Part shown: in pieces, positions 1 to 9,944 of the stretch
Layout of the letters: each line of letters begins with the position of its first letter
How positions within the stretch are numbered: the stretch's first letter is position 1
Assembly: GCF_024206475.1 (NCBI RefSeq)
Contig: NZ_JAMBPR010000013.1
Location: 62,001-126,000 of the forward strand
Length of the DNA stretch: 64,000 nucleotides
Reading direction: 5' to 3'
From: Paraburkholderia sp. CNPSo 3274
GTDB lineage: Bacteria; Pseudomonadota; Gammaproteobacteria; Burkholderiales; Burkholderiaceae
The notes under the pieces: model-generated
Databases searched by the model: none
What the model was told of the DNA's origin: nothing
Seen by the model: the letters and a program-made list of their open reading frames with translations, nothing else
Made by a program: the position numbers and the translations under genes

Positions 1-1
1 C

Positions 2-874
2 CTCGAGACTGCATTGATCTGCACGCAGGAGCCGTTGAAGATCGGCGAACTGCGCAAACTGTTTGCCGACGACATTTCGGCCGACACGGTCCGCAACCTG
101 CTCGAAGACCTGCGGCATGAATGGTCCGGGCGCGGCGTCGAGCTGGTGGGGCTCGCGTCGGGCTGGCGCTTTCAGAGCAAGCCGGCCATGCGGACGTACC
201 TTGACCGATTGCACCCCGAAAAGCCGCCGCGCTATTCGCGTGCGGTCCTCGAAACGCTCGCGATCATCGCGTACCGGCAGCCGGTCACGCGCGGCGACAT
301 CGAGGAAATTCGGGGTGTCACGGTCAACACGCAGATCGTCAAACAGCTCGAGGACCGCAACTGGATCGAAGTAATCGGTCATCGTGACGTGCCGGGCCGC
401 CCGGCGCTCTATGCAACTACACGGGAGTTTCTCGACGATCTCGGACTGAAGTCGCTCGACGAATTGCCGCCGCTCGACGATCCGTCGAGCCAGTTCGGCG
501 AGCAACTGCTTGCCCAGCATGCGATCGAGTTTCCCGATAGCGCCGCGGCGCAGTTCGTCGCGGAAGGCCAACCGGAGGCTGCCACCGCTGTCGCAGGCGC
601 GGAAGATGCGCTGGCGCCGGTAGCGGAGCGCGAAACGGAAGAAGTGCACGAGGTGGCAGGCGCAAACGTTGCATACGCAGCCGACGCCTCGGGCGAAGCG
701 GTACATGAGGAAACAAGCCTCGCGCAGCACGGGCCAGCCCCGGACGCTCACGCGCAGGACGCCGCGCACGCAGCAGATGCGGCGGGCGAAGAAGAACACG
801 AAGACCGCCGCGACGCGGCGCAGGACGACCCCGTCTCGACGACGGACGACGAAGCCGCACGACGCGGCATCTAA
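2..874 (+). CDS. scpB: Segregation and condensation protein B, 5' partial
   Basis: ScpB is the winged-helix partner of ScpA (kleisin) in the SMC-ScpAB condensin that organises and segregates chromosomes. The frame is open to the window edge; residues before the first possible start codon (TTG at 14) read LETA and continue the usual ScpB N-terminus, so the true start lies upstream of the window. Winged-helix signatures are visible ([20 protein letters not shown] and [18 protein letters not shown], roughly residues 75-140 of the visible part). After about residue 175 the protein becomes an Ala/Glu/Asp-rich acidic tail of over 100 residues, longer than in most ScpB proteins and probably disordered. 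rluB follows after 62 bp, probably in the same operon. Confidence 0.93.
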   Translation, partial: LETALICTQEPLKIGELRKLFADDISADTVRNLLEDLRHEWSGRGVELVGLASGWRFQSKPAMRTYLDRLHPEKPPRYSRAVLETLAIIAYRQPVTRGDIEEIRGVTVNTQIVKQLEDRNWIEVIGHRDVPGRPALYATTREFLDDLGLKSLDELPPLDDPSSQFGEQLLAQHAIEFPDSAAAQFVAEGQPEAATAVAGAEDALAPVAERETEEVHEVAGANVAYAADASGEAVHEETSLAQHGPAPDAHAQDAAHAADAAGEEEHEDRRDAAQDDPVSTTDDEAARRGI

Positions 875-936
875 AGCAACAAGCATTTTTGACGCGCCCC
901 GCAAGCGGGCGCGCAACCTGACATTTTGAGGTTGTT

Positions 937-2754
937 TTGACTGATATCCACGACACCGATTCGACCGACGCGTCCGAATCCGCGCGCCGCGCGTCCTCCG
1001 CGCGCGACGACGACACGCGTGCTTCGCAGGTCGAAGGCGAAGCACAGGGCGGCGAGGGCGACGAGCGTCCGCGCCGCGGCCTGCGCCGCGGGCCGCGCAG
1101 CCTGATCGCGCGCCGCCGCGCGGGCGCGAAGGCAAAGGCCGCCGAAGGCGCAGAGGGCACCGACGTGTCCGCAGCCCCCGCTGCCGCGCCGGAAGCAGCG
1201 CCTGAGCGCGCTCCCTCCGGGCGCGCACCGCGCAAGGACGCAGGCGCGAAGAAGCCGGGCCGCCGCCAGAACGCGGGCGCCGCCGCTCAGGGTGAGCGTC
1301 AAGGCGAACGTCAGGGCGAACGTCAGCAGGGCGCGGGCAAACGCCAGAAGGGTCAGGGCCAGGGCCGAGGCGAAGGCCAGCCGGCAGCCGCTGCGGGCGA
1401 GTCCACGCCGGACGACCTGTTCCTCTACGTGACTTCGCCGGCGTTCGACGCCGACAACGGCGCCGGCTCGGGCGTGCGCGCACCGATGCTGCGCGGCGGC
1501 CGTGCCCAGCAGCCCAAGCGCGTGCTGAGCCCGGACGACGACGCGCCTAAGCTGCACAAGGTGCTGGCGGATGCGGGCATGGGCTCGCGCCGCGACATGG
1601 AAGAGCTGATCATCGCCGGGCGTGTCTCGGTGAACGGCGAGCCCGCGCACATCGGTCAGCGCATTCTGCCGACCGACCAGGTCCGCATCAATGGCAAGCC
1701 TATCAAGCGCAAGCTGCAGAACAAGCCGCCGCGCGTGCTGATCTATCACAAGCCGACCGGCGAAATCGTGAGCCACGCCGATCCGGAAGGTCGCCCCTCG
1801 GTGTTCGACCGACTGCCGCCGATGAAAACGGCGAAGTGGCTGGCCGTCGGCCGTCTCGACTTCAACACTGAAGGTCTGCTGATGCTGACCACCTCGGGTG
1901 ATCTGGCCAACCGTTTCATGCACCCGCGCTACAGCGTGGAGCGCGAATATGCCGTGCGCGTGGTGGGCGAGCTGAGCGAGGGTAATCGCCAGAAGCTGCT
2001 CAAGGGCGTCGAGCTCGAGGACGGCCCCGCGAGTTTCCTGCGCATCCGCGACGGCGGCGGCGAAGGCACGAACCACTGGTATCACGTCGCGCTGGCCGAA
2101 GGCCGTAACCGCGAAGTGCGCCGTATGTTCGAGGCGGCGGGCCTGATGGTGAGCCGCCTGATCCGCACGCGCCACGGTCCGATCGCGCTGCCCAAGGGCC
2201 TCAAGCGCGGCCGCTGGGAAGAGCTCGAAGACAACGAGGTGCGCGCGCTGATGGCAGCGGTCGGCCTGAAAGCGCCGAGCGAAGAGAAGGGCGGTCGTGG
2301 TGGCAAGGAGCAGGAGCGTCGCCAGCCCGATCCGATGCAGACGTCGATGGGCTTCATCAACCGCGAGCCGGTGCTGAGCTCGCACGGTACGATGGGTCAG
2401 CCGCGTCAGGGCCAGGGACGGCGTGGCGCGGCGGGCGGCTTCGGCGGCGGCGCGGGCGCCGGTCACGGCAATTTCGGCGCGGGCTCCGGCTTCGGCGGCC
2501 GTGGCAGCAACCGTGCAGGCGGTCGCGAGGTCGACGGCAACCGTGCGCCGGGTGCGCAGGGCAACCGTGCGCCGGGTGCGCAGGGCAACCGTGCGCCAGG
2601 TGCGCAGGGCAAGCGTGCGGGCGGCAATGCCGACGGGAATCGCCGCAGCGGTCCCGGCAACGGCGGCAATGGCAATCCCAATGGCAACCGCGCGGGCGGC
2701 AACAGCCGTGGCGGCCAGCGTGGCACGCCTCGCAACCGCACTCGCGGGCATTGA
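937..2754 (+). CDS. rluB: 23S rRNA pseudouridine synthase RluB with long low-complexity tails
   Basis: RluB/RsuA-family enzyme making pseudouridine in helix 89 of 23S rRNA (position 2605 in E. coli). An S4 RNA-binding domain starts near residue 205 ([20 protein letters not shown]), followed by the synthase domain with the catalytic Asp at about residue 308 in [11 protein letters not shown] chose the TTG at 937 because TGAGG (927-931) lies five bases upstream and no better start is in frame. The 605-residue protein is about twice the usual RluB length. The extra sequence is an N-terminal Ala/Arg/Gln-rich arm of about 200 residues and a Gly/Asn/Arg-rich C-terminal tail with tandem repeats. Such arms are common in Burkholderia RluB and probably bind RNA (inference). 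Confidence 0.93.
   Translation: MTDIHDTDSTDASESARRASSARDDDTRASQVEGEAQGGEGDERPRRGLRRGPRSLIARRRAGAKAKAAEGAEGTDVSAAPAAAPEAAPERAPSGRAPRKDAGAKKPGRRQNAGAAAQGERQGERQGERQQGAGKRQKGQGQGRGEGQPAAAAGESTPDDLFLYVTSPAFDADNGAGSGVRAPMLRGGRAQQPKRVLSPDDDAPKLHKVLADAGMGSRRDMEELIIAGRVSVNGEPAHIGQRILPTDQVRINGKPIKRKLQNKPPRVLIYHKPTGEIVSHADPEGRPSVFDRLPPMKTAKWLAVGRLDFNTEGLLMLTTSGDLANRFMHPRYSVEREYAVRVVGELSEGNRQKLLKGVELEDGPASFLRIRDGGGEGTNHWYHVALAEGRNREVRRMFEAAGLMVSRLIRTRHGPIALPKGLKRGRWEELEDNEVRALMAAVGLKAPSEEKGGRGGKEQERRQPDPMQTSMGFINREPVLSSHGTMGQPRQGQGRRGAAGGFGGGAGAGHGNFGAGSGFGGRGSNRAGGREVDGNRAPGAQGNRAPGAQGNRAPGAQGKRAGGNADGNRRSGPGNGGNGNPNGNRAGGNSRGGQRGTPRNRTRGH
2536..2607 (+). repeat. 24-bp tandem repeat, three copies, inside rluB
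   Basis: Three head-to-tail copies (2536-2559, 2560-2583, 2584-2607) encode the octapeptide GNRAPGAQ in the C-terminal tail of RluB. They differ by only one base, and a partial fourth copy follows. Copy number could vary between strains. Confidence 0.9.
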
Positions 2755-2765
2755 CCCCGAGGCGC

Positions 2766-2799
2766 GCGACGCCCGGCCGCGCCATGCGGCGGGCGTCGC
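2766..2799 (+). terminator. Hairpin after rluB
   Basis: A 10-bp perfect stem (2766-2775 with 2790-2799, arm GCGACGCCCG) lies 11 bp after the rluB stop. There is no T-tract, so it may act as a Rho-linked or RNA-stabilising hairpin rather than a classic intrinsic terminator. Confidence 0.5.
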
Positions 2800-2906
2800 G
2801 GCCATGCAACGACGGCGATGCGCGTGGTTAGCGCGCAAAACACCGGAAAATCCCCCTTGCGAGCCCATAAATAACGGCAAAAGGCTGCTGGGGCTTGACC
2901 GGTGAT

Positions 2907-2935
2907 TTGCGTTAATGTGCAAAAAAGGCTAGAAT
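2907..2935 (+). promoter_or_regulatory. Sigma-70 promoter of the rimP-nusA-infB leader
   Basis: TTGCGT (2907-2912) and TAGAAT (2930-2935) are separated by 17 bp. The predicted start near 2942 lies about 315 bp before rimP, leaving a long leader that contains a terminator and further hairpins. Confidence 0.65.
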
Positions 2936-2941
2936 CACAAA

Positions 2942-3039
2942 GTCGCTGGGCGTGCGGCTGTTTTTCTGCGCTGTAATACGCGCCCCAGGTGCGACCACCT
3001 GGCTAAGTGAGAAGATGGGCGTTTCGCCCATTTTTTTTT
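2942..3039 (+). ncRNA. Predicted structured leader RNA or small RNA upstream of rimP
   Basis: From the predicted transcription start near 2942 to the T-tract ending at 3039 there is a roughly 98-nt segment without a gene. It folds into an imperfect stem (TGGGCG around 2947-2952 with CGCGCCCCA around 2980-2987), a perfect 7-bp hairpin (2985-2991 with 2996-3002, loop CGAC; the first two stems share bases and could be alternatives) and the terminator hairpin at 3015-3031. It could be a free small RNA or an attenuated leader of the rimP operon. The E. coli equivalent carries tRNA metY here; I see no tRNA in this one. Confidence 0.5.
3012..3039 (+). terminator. Intrinsic terminator inside the rimP leader
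   Basis: Stem ATGGGCG (3015-3021), loop TTT, CGCCCAT (3025-3031), then a run of nine T (3031-3039). It is a strong intrinsic terminator placed about 220 bp before rimP, so it must be read through for operon expression from the promoter at 2907. Confidence 0.85.
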
Positions 3040-3044
3040 GGTTC

Positions 3045-3104
3045 GCCCCAAATTGGATACCAACAGATGCCGACGTTTCACGTTCGGCATTGTCAATTTG
3101 GGGC
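3045..3104 (+). promoter_or_regulatory. Large nested inverted repeat in the rimP leader
   Basis: Outer 11-bp perfect arms GCCCCAAATTG (3045-3055) and its complement (3094-3104) enclose an inner hairpin (about 3067-3090) with one bulge. The element starts right after the terminator. It could be a post-terminator regulatory or RNA-processing structure. Confidence 0.6.
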
Positions 3105-3256
3105 CCTCCAATCATCCAGGTCGTTCGTCATCGTGGGGCAGGTAGGTGAGAAGCGCGCGCGCTCACCTGGCGCGCGGCCCGCGAATCCCTAGCGAAGCAA
3201 GAACTAGAGCGAAGGAAGTTGCTGGCCCGCAGCGCAGAACATCTGGAGTGGGCATT

Positions 3257-3715
3257 GTGCAACTGACGGAACTGATTGAAACCACGGTCACCGGGCTCGG
3301 TTACGAGCTGGTCGACCTCGAGCGCACCGGGCGCGGCATGCTGACCATCTTCATCGATCAGCCCGCGGGGATCGCGATCGAGGACTGCGAGAAGGTCACG
3401 CGTCAGCTGCAGCACGTTCTGACGGTCGAGAACATCGACTACGAGCGACTCGAGGTTTCGTCGCCCGGTCTCGACCGTCCGCTGAAAAAACTGGCGGACT
3501 TCGAACGCTTCGCAGGCTGCGAAGCGGTAATCACGTTGAAAAAGCCATTGGACGGACGGAAATCGTACCGGGGCATCGTGCATGCTCCCGAAGGCGAATC
3601 CATCGGTCTGGAATTCGAAGGGAAGGCGGGTCCTGCGATGCTCGATTTCACGCTCGCGGACATCGACAAAGCACGCCTTGTCCCCAAAGTTGACTTTAGG
3701 AGCCGCAAAGAATGA
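3257..3715 (+). CDS. rimP: Ribosome maturation factor RimP
   Basis: RimP (YhbC family) assists maturation of the 30S subunit. The open frame extends far upstream, but the conserved family N-terminus ([20 protein letters not shown]) begins at the GTG at 3257, which has GGAG (3245-3248) at a suitable distance; this gives 152 residues, the usual size. The conserved core [12 protein letters not shown] lies at about residues 72-83. The stop overlaps the nusA start by 4 bp (ATGA), implying translational coupling in the rimP-nusA-infB operon. Confidence 0.95.
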   Translation: MQLTELIETTVTGLGYELVDLERTGRGMLTIFIDQPAGIAIEDCEKVTRQLQHVLTVENIDYERLEVSSPGLDRPLKKLADFERFAGCEAVITLKKPLDGRKSYRGIVHAPEGESIGLEFEGKAGPAMLDFTLADIDKARLVPKVDFRSRKE

Positions 3716-5187
3716 GTCGCGAAGTGTTGATGCTGGTGGATGCGCTGGCACGCGAGAAGAATGTCGACAAGGACGTGGTGTTCGCCGCCCTTGAAGCGGC
3801 GCTTGCGTCGGCCTCCAAGAAGCTCTTCGACGAGGATGCGGATATCCGCGTGCATATCGATCGCGAAAGCGGCGAACACGAAACGTTCCGCCGCTGGCGC
3901 GTCGTGCCGGACGAGGCGGGTTTGCAGGAGCCGGACCAGGAAATCCTGCTGTTCGAAGCGCGCGAGCAAGACCCTGAAGTGCAGATCGACGGCTTTGTCG
4001 AGCAGCCGGTGCCTTCGGTTGAGTTCGGCCGTATCGGCGCGCAGGCCGCCAAGCAGGTCATCCTGCAGAAGGTGCGCGACGCCGAGCGCGAGCAGATCCT
4101 GAACGACTTCCTCGAGCGCGGCGAAAGCATCATGACCGGTACGGTCAAGCGCATGGACAAGGGCAACTTCATCGTCGAATCCGGCCGTGTGGAAGCGCTG
4201 CTGCGTCGCGACCAGCTGATTCCGAAGGAAAACCTGCGCGTGGGCGACCGCGTGCGCGCCTGGATCGGCAAGGTCGACCGCACCGCGCGCGGCCCGCAGA
4301 TCGAACTCTCGCGCACGGCGCCCGAGTTCCTGATGAAGCTGTTCGAGATGGAAGTGCCTGAAATCGAACAGGGCCTCCTCGAGATCAAGGCGGCGGCGCG
4401 TGATCCGGGCGTTCGCGCCAAGATCGGCGTGGTGGCTTATGACAAGCGCATCGATCCGATCGGCACCTGTGTGGGCATCCGCGGTTCGCGCGTGCAGGCC
4501 GTGCGCAACGAGCTCGGTGGCGAAAACGTCGACATCGTGCTATGGTCGGAGGATCCCGCCCAGTTCGTGATCGGCGCGCTCGCGCCGGCTGCCGTGCAGT
4601 CGATCGTCGTCGACGAGGAAAAGCACTCGATGGACGTTGTGGTCGACGAGAGCGAACTCGCGGTCGCGATCGGCCGTAGTGGCCAGAACGTGCGTCTCGC
4701 CAGCGAACTGACCGGCTGGCAAATCAATATCATGACGCCGGACGAATCCGCGCAAAAGCAGAATCAGGAGCGCACGGTGCTGCGCGACCTGTTCATGGCG
4801 CGTCTCGACGTGGATGAAGAAGTCGCCGACATCCTGATCGACGAAGGCTTCACGAGCCTCGAAGAGATCGCCTACGTGCCGCTCAACGAAATGCTGGAAA
4901 TCGAGGCGTTCGACGAGGACACCGTGCACGAGCTGCGCAACCGTGCACGCGACGCGCTGCTCACACAGGCGATCGCGAACGAGGAGAAGGTGGAAAGCGC
5001 CGCCCTGGACCTGAAGAGCCTGGACGGTATCGACCCGGACCTGCTCGCGAAACTGGCGCAGCATGAAGTTCACACCCGCGACGAGCTCGCCGAGCTGGCC
5101 GTGGACGAGCTGGTCGAAATGACGGGAATGGAAGAGGACGCCGCCAAGGCGTTGATCATGAAGGCACGTGAGCACTGGTTCCAGTAA
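3712..5187 (+). CDS. nusA: Transcription termination/antitermination protein NusA
   Basis: NusA binds RNA polymerase and nascent RNA, controlling pausing, termination and antitermination. The 491-residue protein has the family layout: an N-terminal polymerase-binding domain (about 1-125), an S1 domain (about 135-200, [20 protein letters not shown]), two KH domains (about 230-345, including [14 protein letters not shown] and [18 protein letters not shown]), and two C-terminal acidic helical repeats (about 365-490) as in E. coli NusA. It overlaps rimP by 4 bp with TAGGAG upstream. In E. coli NusA feeds back on this operon's leader; the terminator-bearing leader here is compatible with the same logic. 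Confidence 0.98.
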   Translation: MSREVLMLVDALAREKNVDKDVVFAALEAALASASKKLFDEDADIRVHIDRESGEHETFRRWRVVPDEAGLQEPDQEILLFEAREQDPEVQIDGFVEQPVPSVEFGRIGAQAAKQVILQKVRDAEREQILNDFLERGESIMTGTVKRMDKGNFIVESGRVEALLRRDQLIPKENLRVGDRVRAWIGKVDRTARGPQIELSRTAPEFLMKLFEMEVPEIEQGLLEIKAAARDPGVRAKIGVVAYDKRIDPIGTCVGIRGSRVQAVRNELGGENVDIVLWSEDPAQFVIGALAPAAVQSIVVDEEKHSMDVVVDESELAVAIGRSGQNVRLASELTGWQINIMTPDESAQKQNQERTVLRDLFMARLDVDEEVADILIDEGFTSLEEIAYVPLNEMLEIEAFDEDTVHELRNRARDALLTQAIANEEKVESAALDLKSLDGIDPDLLAKLAQHEVHTRDELAELAVDELVEMTGMEEDAAKALIMKAREHWFQ

Positions 5188-5342
5188 CCCGCCATCGGGA
5201 AACTGCATCAGGGCGCGACGAGCAGGAAGCGACCATGACCCACTGAACTGAACGCGGCGGAGCCTTGCAGAACGCGAGGCACCTAAGGCCGCATGACCCG
5301 ATGTCAACCGCAAGGAATCGGTCCTTGCATTAAGAGGAATGA

Positions 5343-8297
5343 ATGGCGAGTAACAACGTAGCCCAATTTGCCGCGGAACTGAAAATGCCTGCCGGCGTGC
5401 TGCTCGAGCAGCTGCAGGCGGCGGGCGTCACGAAAGCGAGCGAGAGCGATGTTTTGTCGGAGACCGACAAGGCGCGTCTGCTCGATCACTTGCGCAAGTC
5501 TCACGGCTCGACTGATGCAGACAAGCGCAAGATCACGCTGACGAAACGGCATACGTCGGAGATCAAGCAGTCCGATTCGACGGGTAAGGCACGCACCATT
5601 CAGGTCGAGGTGCGCAAGAAGCGCACGTTCGTCCGCCGCGACGAGTCCGCCGGTGAGGCGGGGGCATCGAATCATGCAGCCGACGCAGCCGCTGCCGCCG
5701 AAGAGGCGGAGCTGCAGCGCCGCGAGGAAGAAGCGCGCCGCGAGGCAGAACTGCTCGAGCATCAGGCTCAGGAGCTCAAGGAGCGCCAGGAACTGCTCGC
5801 GCGTGAAGAGTCGGAGCGCCGTTCGCGCGAAGAGGCCGCCGAGGCCGAGCGCCGCCGGGCCGAAGAGGAAGCTGCAAAGAAAAAGGCATCGGCCGATGCC
5901 GCCGCTCGCGAGCTGGCCGCTCAGGCCGTGGCTGCGCAGCGCAATGCCGAAGCGGAAGCGAAAGAAGTGAAGCAAGCGCAGGATCAGCAGGAAGAACAGC
6001 GCGCCGCAGCCGAGCGCGCCGCGCAGCGCGAAGCGGCCCAGAAGGCCGAAGCCGCCGCACGCGAAGCCGCCGAAAAGGCACAGAAGGAACAGGACGAGAT
6101 CGCTCGCCGCCGCGCGGCTGCCGAAGCCGAAGCGCGCGCGATCCGCGAAATGATGAACACGCCGCGCAAGGCGCAGGTGAAGGCGCCCGAGCCGCCCAAG
6201 CCCGTCGAGCCGGCCAAGCCCGCCGAAGCCAAGGGCACGCTGCACAAGCCGGCCCGTCCGGAAGGTGCTCCGGCCCGTCCGGCCGGTGCAGGCGCCGCGG
6301 CGAAGAAGCCGGCCACGACGGCCGCGCCTTCGACGAGCGCGCCGGGTGCCGGCGCGGGCGACCGCAACAAGAAGCCGGGCGCAGGCAAGGGCGGCTGGCA
6401 GGACGACGCGGCCAAGCGCCGCGGCATCAAGACGCGCGGCGACTCGTCGGGCGGCGTGGACCGCGGCTGGCGCGGTGGCCCGAAGGGCCGTGGCCGTCAC
6501 CAGGACGCTTCGACGTTCCAGGCGCCGACCGAGCCGATCGTGCGTGAGGTGCACGTGCCGGAAACCATCACGGTGGCCGACCTCGCGCACAAGATGTCCG
6601 TGAAGGCATCGGAAGTCATCAAGGTGATGATGAAGATGGGCCAGATGGTCACCATCAACCAGATGCTCGACCAGGAAACGGCGATGATCATCGTCGAGGA
6701 ACTCGGCCACCGTGCGGTTGCCGCGAAGCTCGACGATCCGGAAGCGCTGCTGGTCGAAGGTCAGGGCACGGCTACGGACGCCGAGCAACTGCCGCGTCCG
6801 CCGGTCGTCACGGTCATGGGTCACGTCGACCACGGCAAGACCTCGCTGCTCGACTACATCCGCCGCGCCAAGGTTGCCGCGGGCGAAGCGGGCGGCATTA
6901 CGCAGCACATCGGCGCTTACCACGTCGAAACGCCGCGTGGCGTCATCACGTTCCTCGACACGCCGGGTCACGAGGCCTTTACGGCCATGCGTGCTCGCGG
7001 TGCGAAGGCAACCGACATCGTCATTCTGGTGGTCGCAGCCGACGACGGCGTGATGCCGCAAACGAAGGAAGCGATCTCGCACGCCAAGGCTGCGGGTGTG
7101 CCGCTCGTCGTGGCGATCAACAAGATCGACAAGCCGGACGCGAATCTCGAGCGCGTGAAGCAGGAACTCGTCGCAGAAGGCGTCGTGCCGGAAGAGTACG
7201 GCGGCGACTCGCCGTTCGTGCCAGTGTCGGCGAAAACCGGCGCGGGCATCGACGATCTGCTCGAAAACGTGCTGCTGCAGGCCGAAGTGCTGGAACTGAC
7301 CGCACCGGTCACAGCGCCGGCCAAGGGTCTCGTGATCGAAGCGAAGCTCGACAAGGGTAAGGGTCCGGTTGCAACGATCCTCGTCCAGTCCGGCACGCTG
7401 AACCGTGGCGACGTCGTGCTCGCTGGCAGCGCCTACGGCCGCGTGCGCGCGATGCTCGACGAAACCGGCAAGCCCACGAAGGAAGCGGGCCCGTCGATTC
7501 CGGTCGAGATCCAGGGTCTTTCGGAAGTGCCGGGCGCGGGCGAAGAAGTCATCGTGCTGCCGGACGATCGCAAGGCGCGTGAAATCGCCATGTTCCGTCA
7601 AGGCAAGTTCCGCGACGTCAAGCTGGCGAAGCAGCAGGCCGCGAAGCTCGAAAACATGCTCGAGCAGATGGGCGAAGGCGAAGTGCAGAACCTGCCGCTC
7701 ATCGTCAAGGCGGACGTGCAGGGTTCGCAGGAAGCGCTGGTGCAATCGCTGCTCAAACTGTCGACCAGCGAAGTGCGCGTGCAGATCGTGCACAGCGCGG
7801 TCGGTGCGATCAGCGAGTCGGACGTCAACCTGGCAACGGCTTCGAAGGCGGTCATCATCGGCTTCAATACGCGTGCAGATGCGCAGGCGCGTAAGGTTGC
7901 CGAGGCGAATGGCATCGACATCCGCTACTACAACATCATCTATGACGCAGTGGATGAGGTGAAGGCGGCGATGTCGGGCATGCTGGCGCCGGAGAAGCGC
8001 GAGACGGTCACGGGCATGGCCGAGGTGCGTCAGGTGATTCGCGTGCCGAAGGTCGGCCTGATTGCGGGTTGTATGGTCACGGACGGTTTCGTCAAGCGTT
8101 CGTCGTCGGTGCGCGTGATCCGCAACAACGTCGTCATCCATACCGGCGAACTCGACTCGCTCAAGCGCTTCAAGGACGACGTCAAGGAAGTCAAGCAAGG
8201 CTTCGAGTGCGGTATGTCGATCAAGAACTTCAGCGACATCGTCGAAGGCGATCAGTTCGAAGTGTTCGAGATCACCGAAGTCGCGCGTACGCTGTAA
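5343..8297 (+). CDS. infB: Translation initiation factor IF-2
   Basis: The GTPase that places initiator fMet-tRNA on the 30S subunit and promotes subunit joining. 984 residues: an IF2_N domain at the start, a long charged coiled-coil and Ala/Glu/Lys/Arg-rich linker (about 90-390), a second IF2_N-type domain (about 400-450), then the G domain with G1 GHVDHGKTS (about 491-499), G3 DTPGHEAF (about 538), G4 NKID (about 592) and SAKTG, followed by domains II-IV. AAGAGGA precedes the ATG. It lies 155 bp after nusA. The very long N-terminal region is typical of Burkholderia IF-2; internal starts that would give shorter isoforms cannot be judged here. Confidence 0.98.
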   Translation: MASNNVAQFAAELKMPAGVLLEQLQAAGVTKASESDVLSETDKARLLDHLRKSHGSTDADKRKITLTKRHTSEIKQSDSTGKARTIQVEVRKKRTFVRRDESAGEAGASNHAADAAAAAEEAELQRREEEARREAELLEHQAQELKERQELLAREESERRSREEAAEAERRRAEEEAAKKKASADAAARELAAQAVAAQRNAEAEAKEVKQAQDQQEEQRAAAERAAQREAAQKAEAAAREAAEKAQKEQDEIARRRAAAEAEARAIREMMNTPRKAQVKAPEPPKPVEPAKPAEAKGTLHKPARPEGAPARPAGAGAAAKKPATTAAPSTSAPGAGAGDRNKKPGAGKGGWQDDAAKRRGIKTRGDSSGGVDRGWRGGPKGRGRHQDASTFQAPTEPIVREVHVPETITVADLAHKMSVKASEVIKVMMKMGQMVTINQMLDQETAMIIVEELGHRAVAAKLDDPEALLVEGQGTATDAEQLPRPPVVTVMGHVDHGKTSLLDYIRRAKVAAGEAGGITQHIGAYHVETPRGVITFLDTPGHEAFTAMRARGAKATDIVILVVAADDGVMPQTKEAISHAKAAGVPLVVAINKIDKPDANLERVKQELVAEGVVPEEYGGDSPFVPVSAKTGAGIDDLLENVLLQAEVLELTAPVTAPAKGLVIEAKLDKGKGPVATILVQSGTLNRGDVVLAGSAYGRVRAMLDETGKPTKEAGPSIPVEIQGLSEVPGAGEEVIVLPDDRKAREIAMFRQGKFRDVKLAKQQAAKLENMLEQMGEGEVQNLPLIVKADVQGSQEALVQSLLKLSTSEVRVQIVHSAVGAISESDVNLATASKAVIIGFNTRADAQARKVAEANGIDIRYYNIIYDAVDEVKAAMSGMLAPEKRETVTGMAEVRQVIRVPKVGLIAGCMVTDGFVKRSSSVRVIRNNVVIHTGELDSLKRFKDDVKEVKQGFECGMSIKNFSDIVEGDQFEVFEITEVARTL

Positions 8298-8368
8298 TAC
8301 AGCGGCGCCCGCGGGCAGACCTTCAGGTCGCCCGCTTGGCCGCGGGTTTGCCGCGGGTTTGCCGATAA

Positions 8369-8411
8369 CGGGCGGGGCAGGCGCTGGCCAGCCCCGCCCG
8401 TTTTGTTTTTT
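8369..8411 (+). terminator. Intrinsic terminator between infB and rbfA
   Basis: A 10-bp perfect GC-rich stem (8369-8378 with 8391-8400, arm CGGGCGGGGC) is followed by TTTTGTTTTTT. It lies inside the operon, about 70 bp after infB, so rbfA-truB are probably expressed by read-through or from a separate promoter. Confidence 0.85.
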
Positions 8412-8481
8412 GCGCGGCCGTGTGCGCCTTCATGGACGCAACGCCGCCTGAATGCCTCGCAGATAAAGAGGTGGAACCATC

Positions 8482-8847
8482 ATGCCGAAAAAACGTACTT
8501 CCCCAAATCGCAATGTGCAGATCGCGGATCAGATCCAGCGCGATCTGTCTGAGCTGTTGCGCGAAGTGAAGGACCCGCGAATTGGGCTCGTGACGATCCA
8601 GAGCGTCGAACTCACGCCCGACTACGCGCACGCCAAGGTCTACTTCACGACCCTCACGGGCGACCCGAAGACCACGCAGGAAGCGCTCAATCACGCCGCA
8701 GGCCATCTGCACAACCAGCTCTTCAAGCGCCTGCACATTCACACGGTGCCGACGCTGCATTTCCACTATGACCAGTCGGTCGAGAAGGGTGTCGAGATGT
8801 CGCGCCTGATCGACGAGGCGAACTCGACGCGCGCGAAGGACGACTGA
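8482..8847 (+). CDS. rbfA: 30S ribosome-binding factor A
   Basis: RbfA is a small KH-fold protein that binds immature 30S subunits and is needed for 16S 5'-end maturation and cold growth. The 121 residues show the family pattern: basic N-terminus, [17 protein letters not shown] near residues 9-25, [11 protein letters not shown] near 30-40, and the [13 protein letters not shown] helix. GAGGTGG lies just before the ATG. truB follows 8 bp after the stop, so the two are almost certainly co-transcribed. Confidence 0.97.
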   Translation: MPKKRTSPNRNVQIADQIQRDLSELLREVKDPRIGLVTIQSVELTPDYAHAKVYFTTLTGDPKTTQEALNHAAGHLHNQLFKRLHIHTVPTLHFHYDQSVEKGVEMSRLIDEANSTRAKDD

Positions 8848-8855
8848 CGCGGGCA

Positions 8856-9839
8856 ATGACTGCATCATCGAAACAGAATCATGGCGGGCAGCGATCTGAC
8901 GCGGCGCGACCAAAGGTCCCGCGCCGCCTGCTCGACGGCGTGCTGCTGCTCGACAAGCCCGTTGGCCTGTCCAGCAACGACGCGTTGATTCGCGCGAAGC
9001 GCTTATACCGTGTGAAGAAGGCCGGCCACACCGGCACGCTCGACCCGCTCGCGTCGGGTCTGCTGCCGCTGTGCTTTGGCGAGGCGACCAAGTTTTCGCA
9101 GGATCTGCTCGAAGCCGACAAGACCTATGAGGCGACCATGCGCCTCGGCATTCGCACGGCCACCGGCGACGCCGAAGGCGAGGCGATCGAAACGCGCGAG
9201 GTCACCTGCGACGAAGCCGCTGTGCACGAGGCGATGATGCGCTTCCTCGGCGACATCGTGCAGGTGCCGCCGATGTATTCGGCGCTCAAGCGCGACGGCA
9301 AGCCGCTCTACGAATATGCACGTGCGGGCCAGACGGTCGAGCGCGAAGGGCGCGAGGTGAAGATCCTTGCGCTGGAGATGATCGCCTGTGCGCTTCCCGA
9401 GGTTCCTGAGGTGACGTTTCGCGTGACCTGCAGCAAGGGCACGTACATCCGCACACTCGCCGAGGATATTGGCGAGGCGCTTGGCTGCGGCGCGCATCTC
9501 GTGATGCTGCGGCGTACGGGTGTGGGCGCGCTTACGCTCGAGCATGCGGTGACGCTTGACGCACTCACGGCCGCCGACGAGCCCGTGCGCGACACCTGGC
9601 TGCGACCCGTCGATGCGCTGCTCTCCACGTTCCCCGCCTTGACGCTCGATGCAGACGCTGCGCGCCGGTTCACGCATGGCCAGCGTCTGCCGCTCAACGA
9701 GCTGGTGCTCGATCGCGTGGCTTGCGAAGCGGCCGAGCGCGTGCGTGTGTATGCGGAAGATGGGCGATTGCTCGGCGTCGCGAAGGCCGCGAACGGCGTG
9801 CTTGCGCCGGAGCGGCTGGTGGTCAGCGGCGCAGCCTGA
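8856..9839 (+). CDS. truB: tRNA pseudouridine(55) synthase TruB
   Basis: TruB makes pseudouridine 55 in the T-loop of nearly all tRNAs and acts as a tRNA chaperone. 327 residues, slightly longer than the E. coli enzyme because of a 25-residue polar N-terminal arm. The catalytic Asp is at about residue 63 in GHTGTLDPLASGLLP; VPPMYSALKRDGKPLYEYAR and the RVTCSKGTYIRTLAEDIG motif are also clear, followed by a C-terminal PUA-like part. It is the last gene of the operon and converges on the efflux genes, sharing the bidirectional terminator at 9873. Confidence 0.97.
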   Translation: MTASSKQNHGGQRSDAARPKVPRRLLDGVLLLDKPVGLSSNDALIRAKRLYRVKKAGHTGTLDPLASGLLPLCFGEATKFSQDLLEADKTYEATMRLGIRTATGDAEGEAIETREVTCDEAAVHEAMMRFLGDIVQVPPMYSALKRDGKPLYEYARAGQTVEREGREVKILALEMIACALPEVPEVTFRVTCSKGTYIRTLAEDIGEALGCGAHLVMLRRTGVGALTLEHAVTLDALTAADEPVRDTWLRPVDALLSTFPALTLDADAARRFTHGQRLPLNELVLDRVACEAAERVRVYAEDGRLLGVAKAANGVLAPERLVVSGAA

Positions 9840-9872
9840 GCACACGCGTATCGCGCCCGGAGCGCACAAACA

Positions 9873-9910
9873 AAAACGGCACGCCGGTGAACAACCGGAC
9901 GTGCCGTTTT
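9873..9910. terminator. Bidirectional terminator between truB and emrB
   Basis: Stem AAAACGGCACG (9873-9883) pairs with CGTGCCGTTTT (9900-9910); an inner CCGG/CCGG extends it. T-runs occur on both strands, which suits the convergent genes truB and emrB. Confidence 0.85.
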
Positions 9911-9944
9911 GCTATGGACAGCCGCAAGCGCTAGCGCATCAACC

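Noticed and set aside
871..2922. 683-codon open frame opposite rluB
   Set aside because: Low-complexity antisense frame caused by the repetitive rluB arms.
2942..3011. tRNA (metY-like) in the rimP leader
   Set aside because: No T-loop GTTCRA motif and no cloverleaf can be drawn; only simple hairpins.
5304..8198. 964-codon open frame opposite infB
   Set aside because: Antisense shadow created by high GC at third codon positions. The sequence is Arg/His/Leu-rich with no family, and infB on the other strand is unambiguous.
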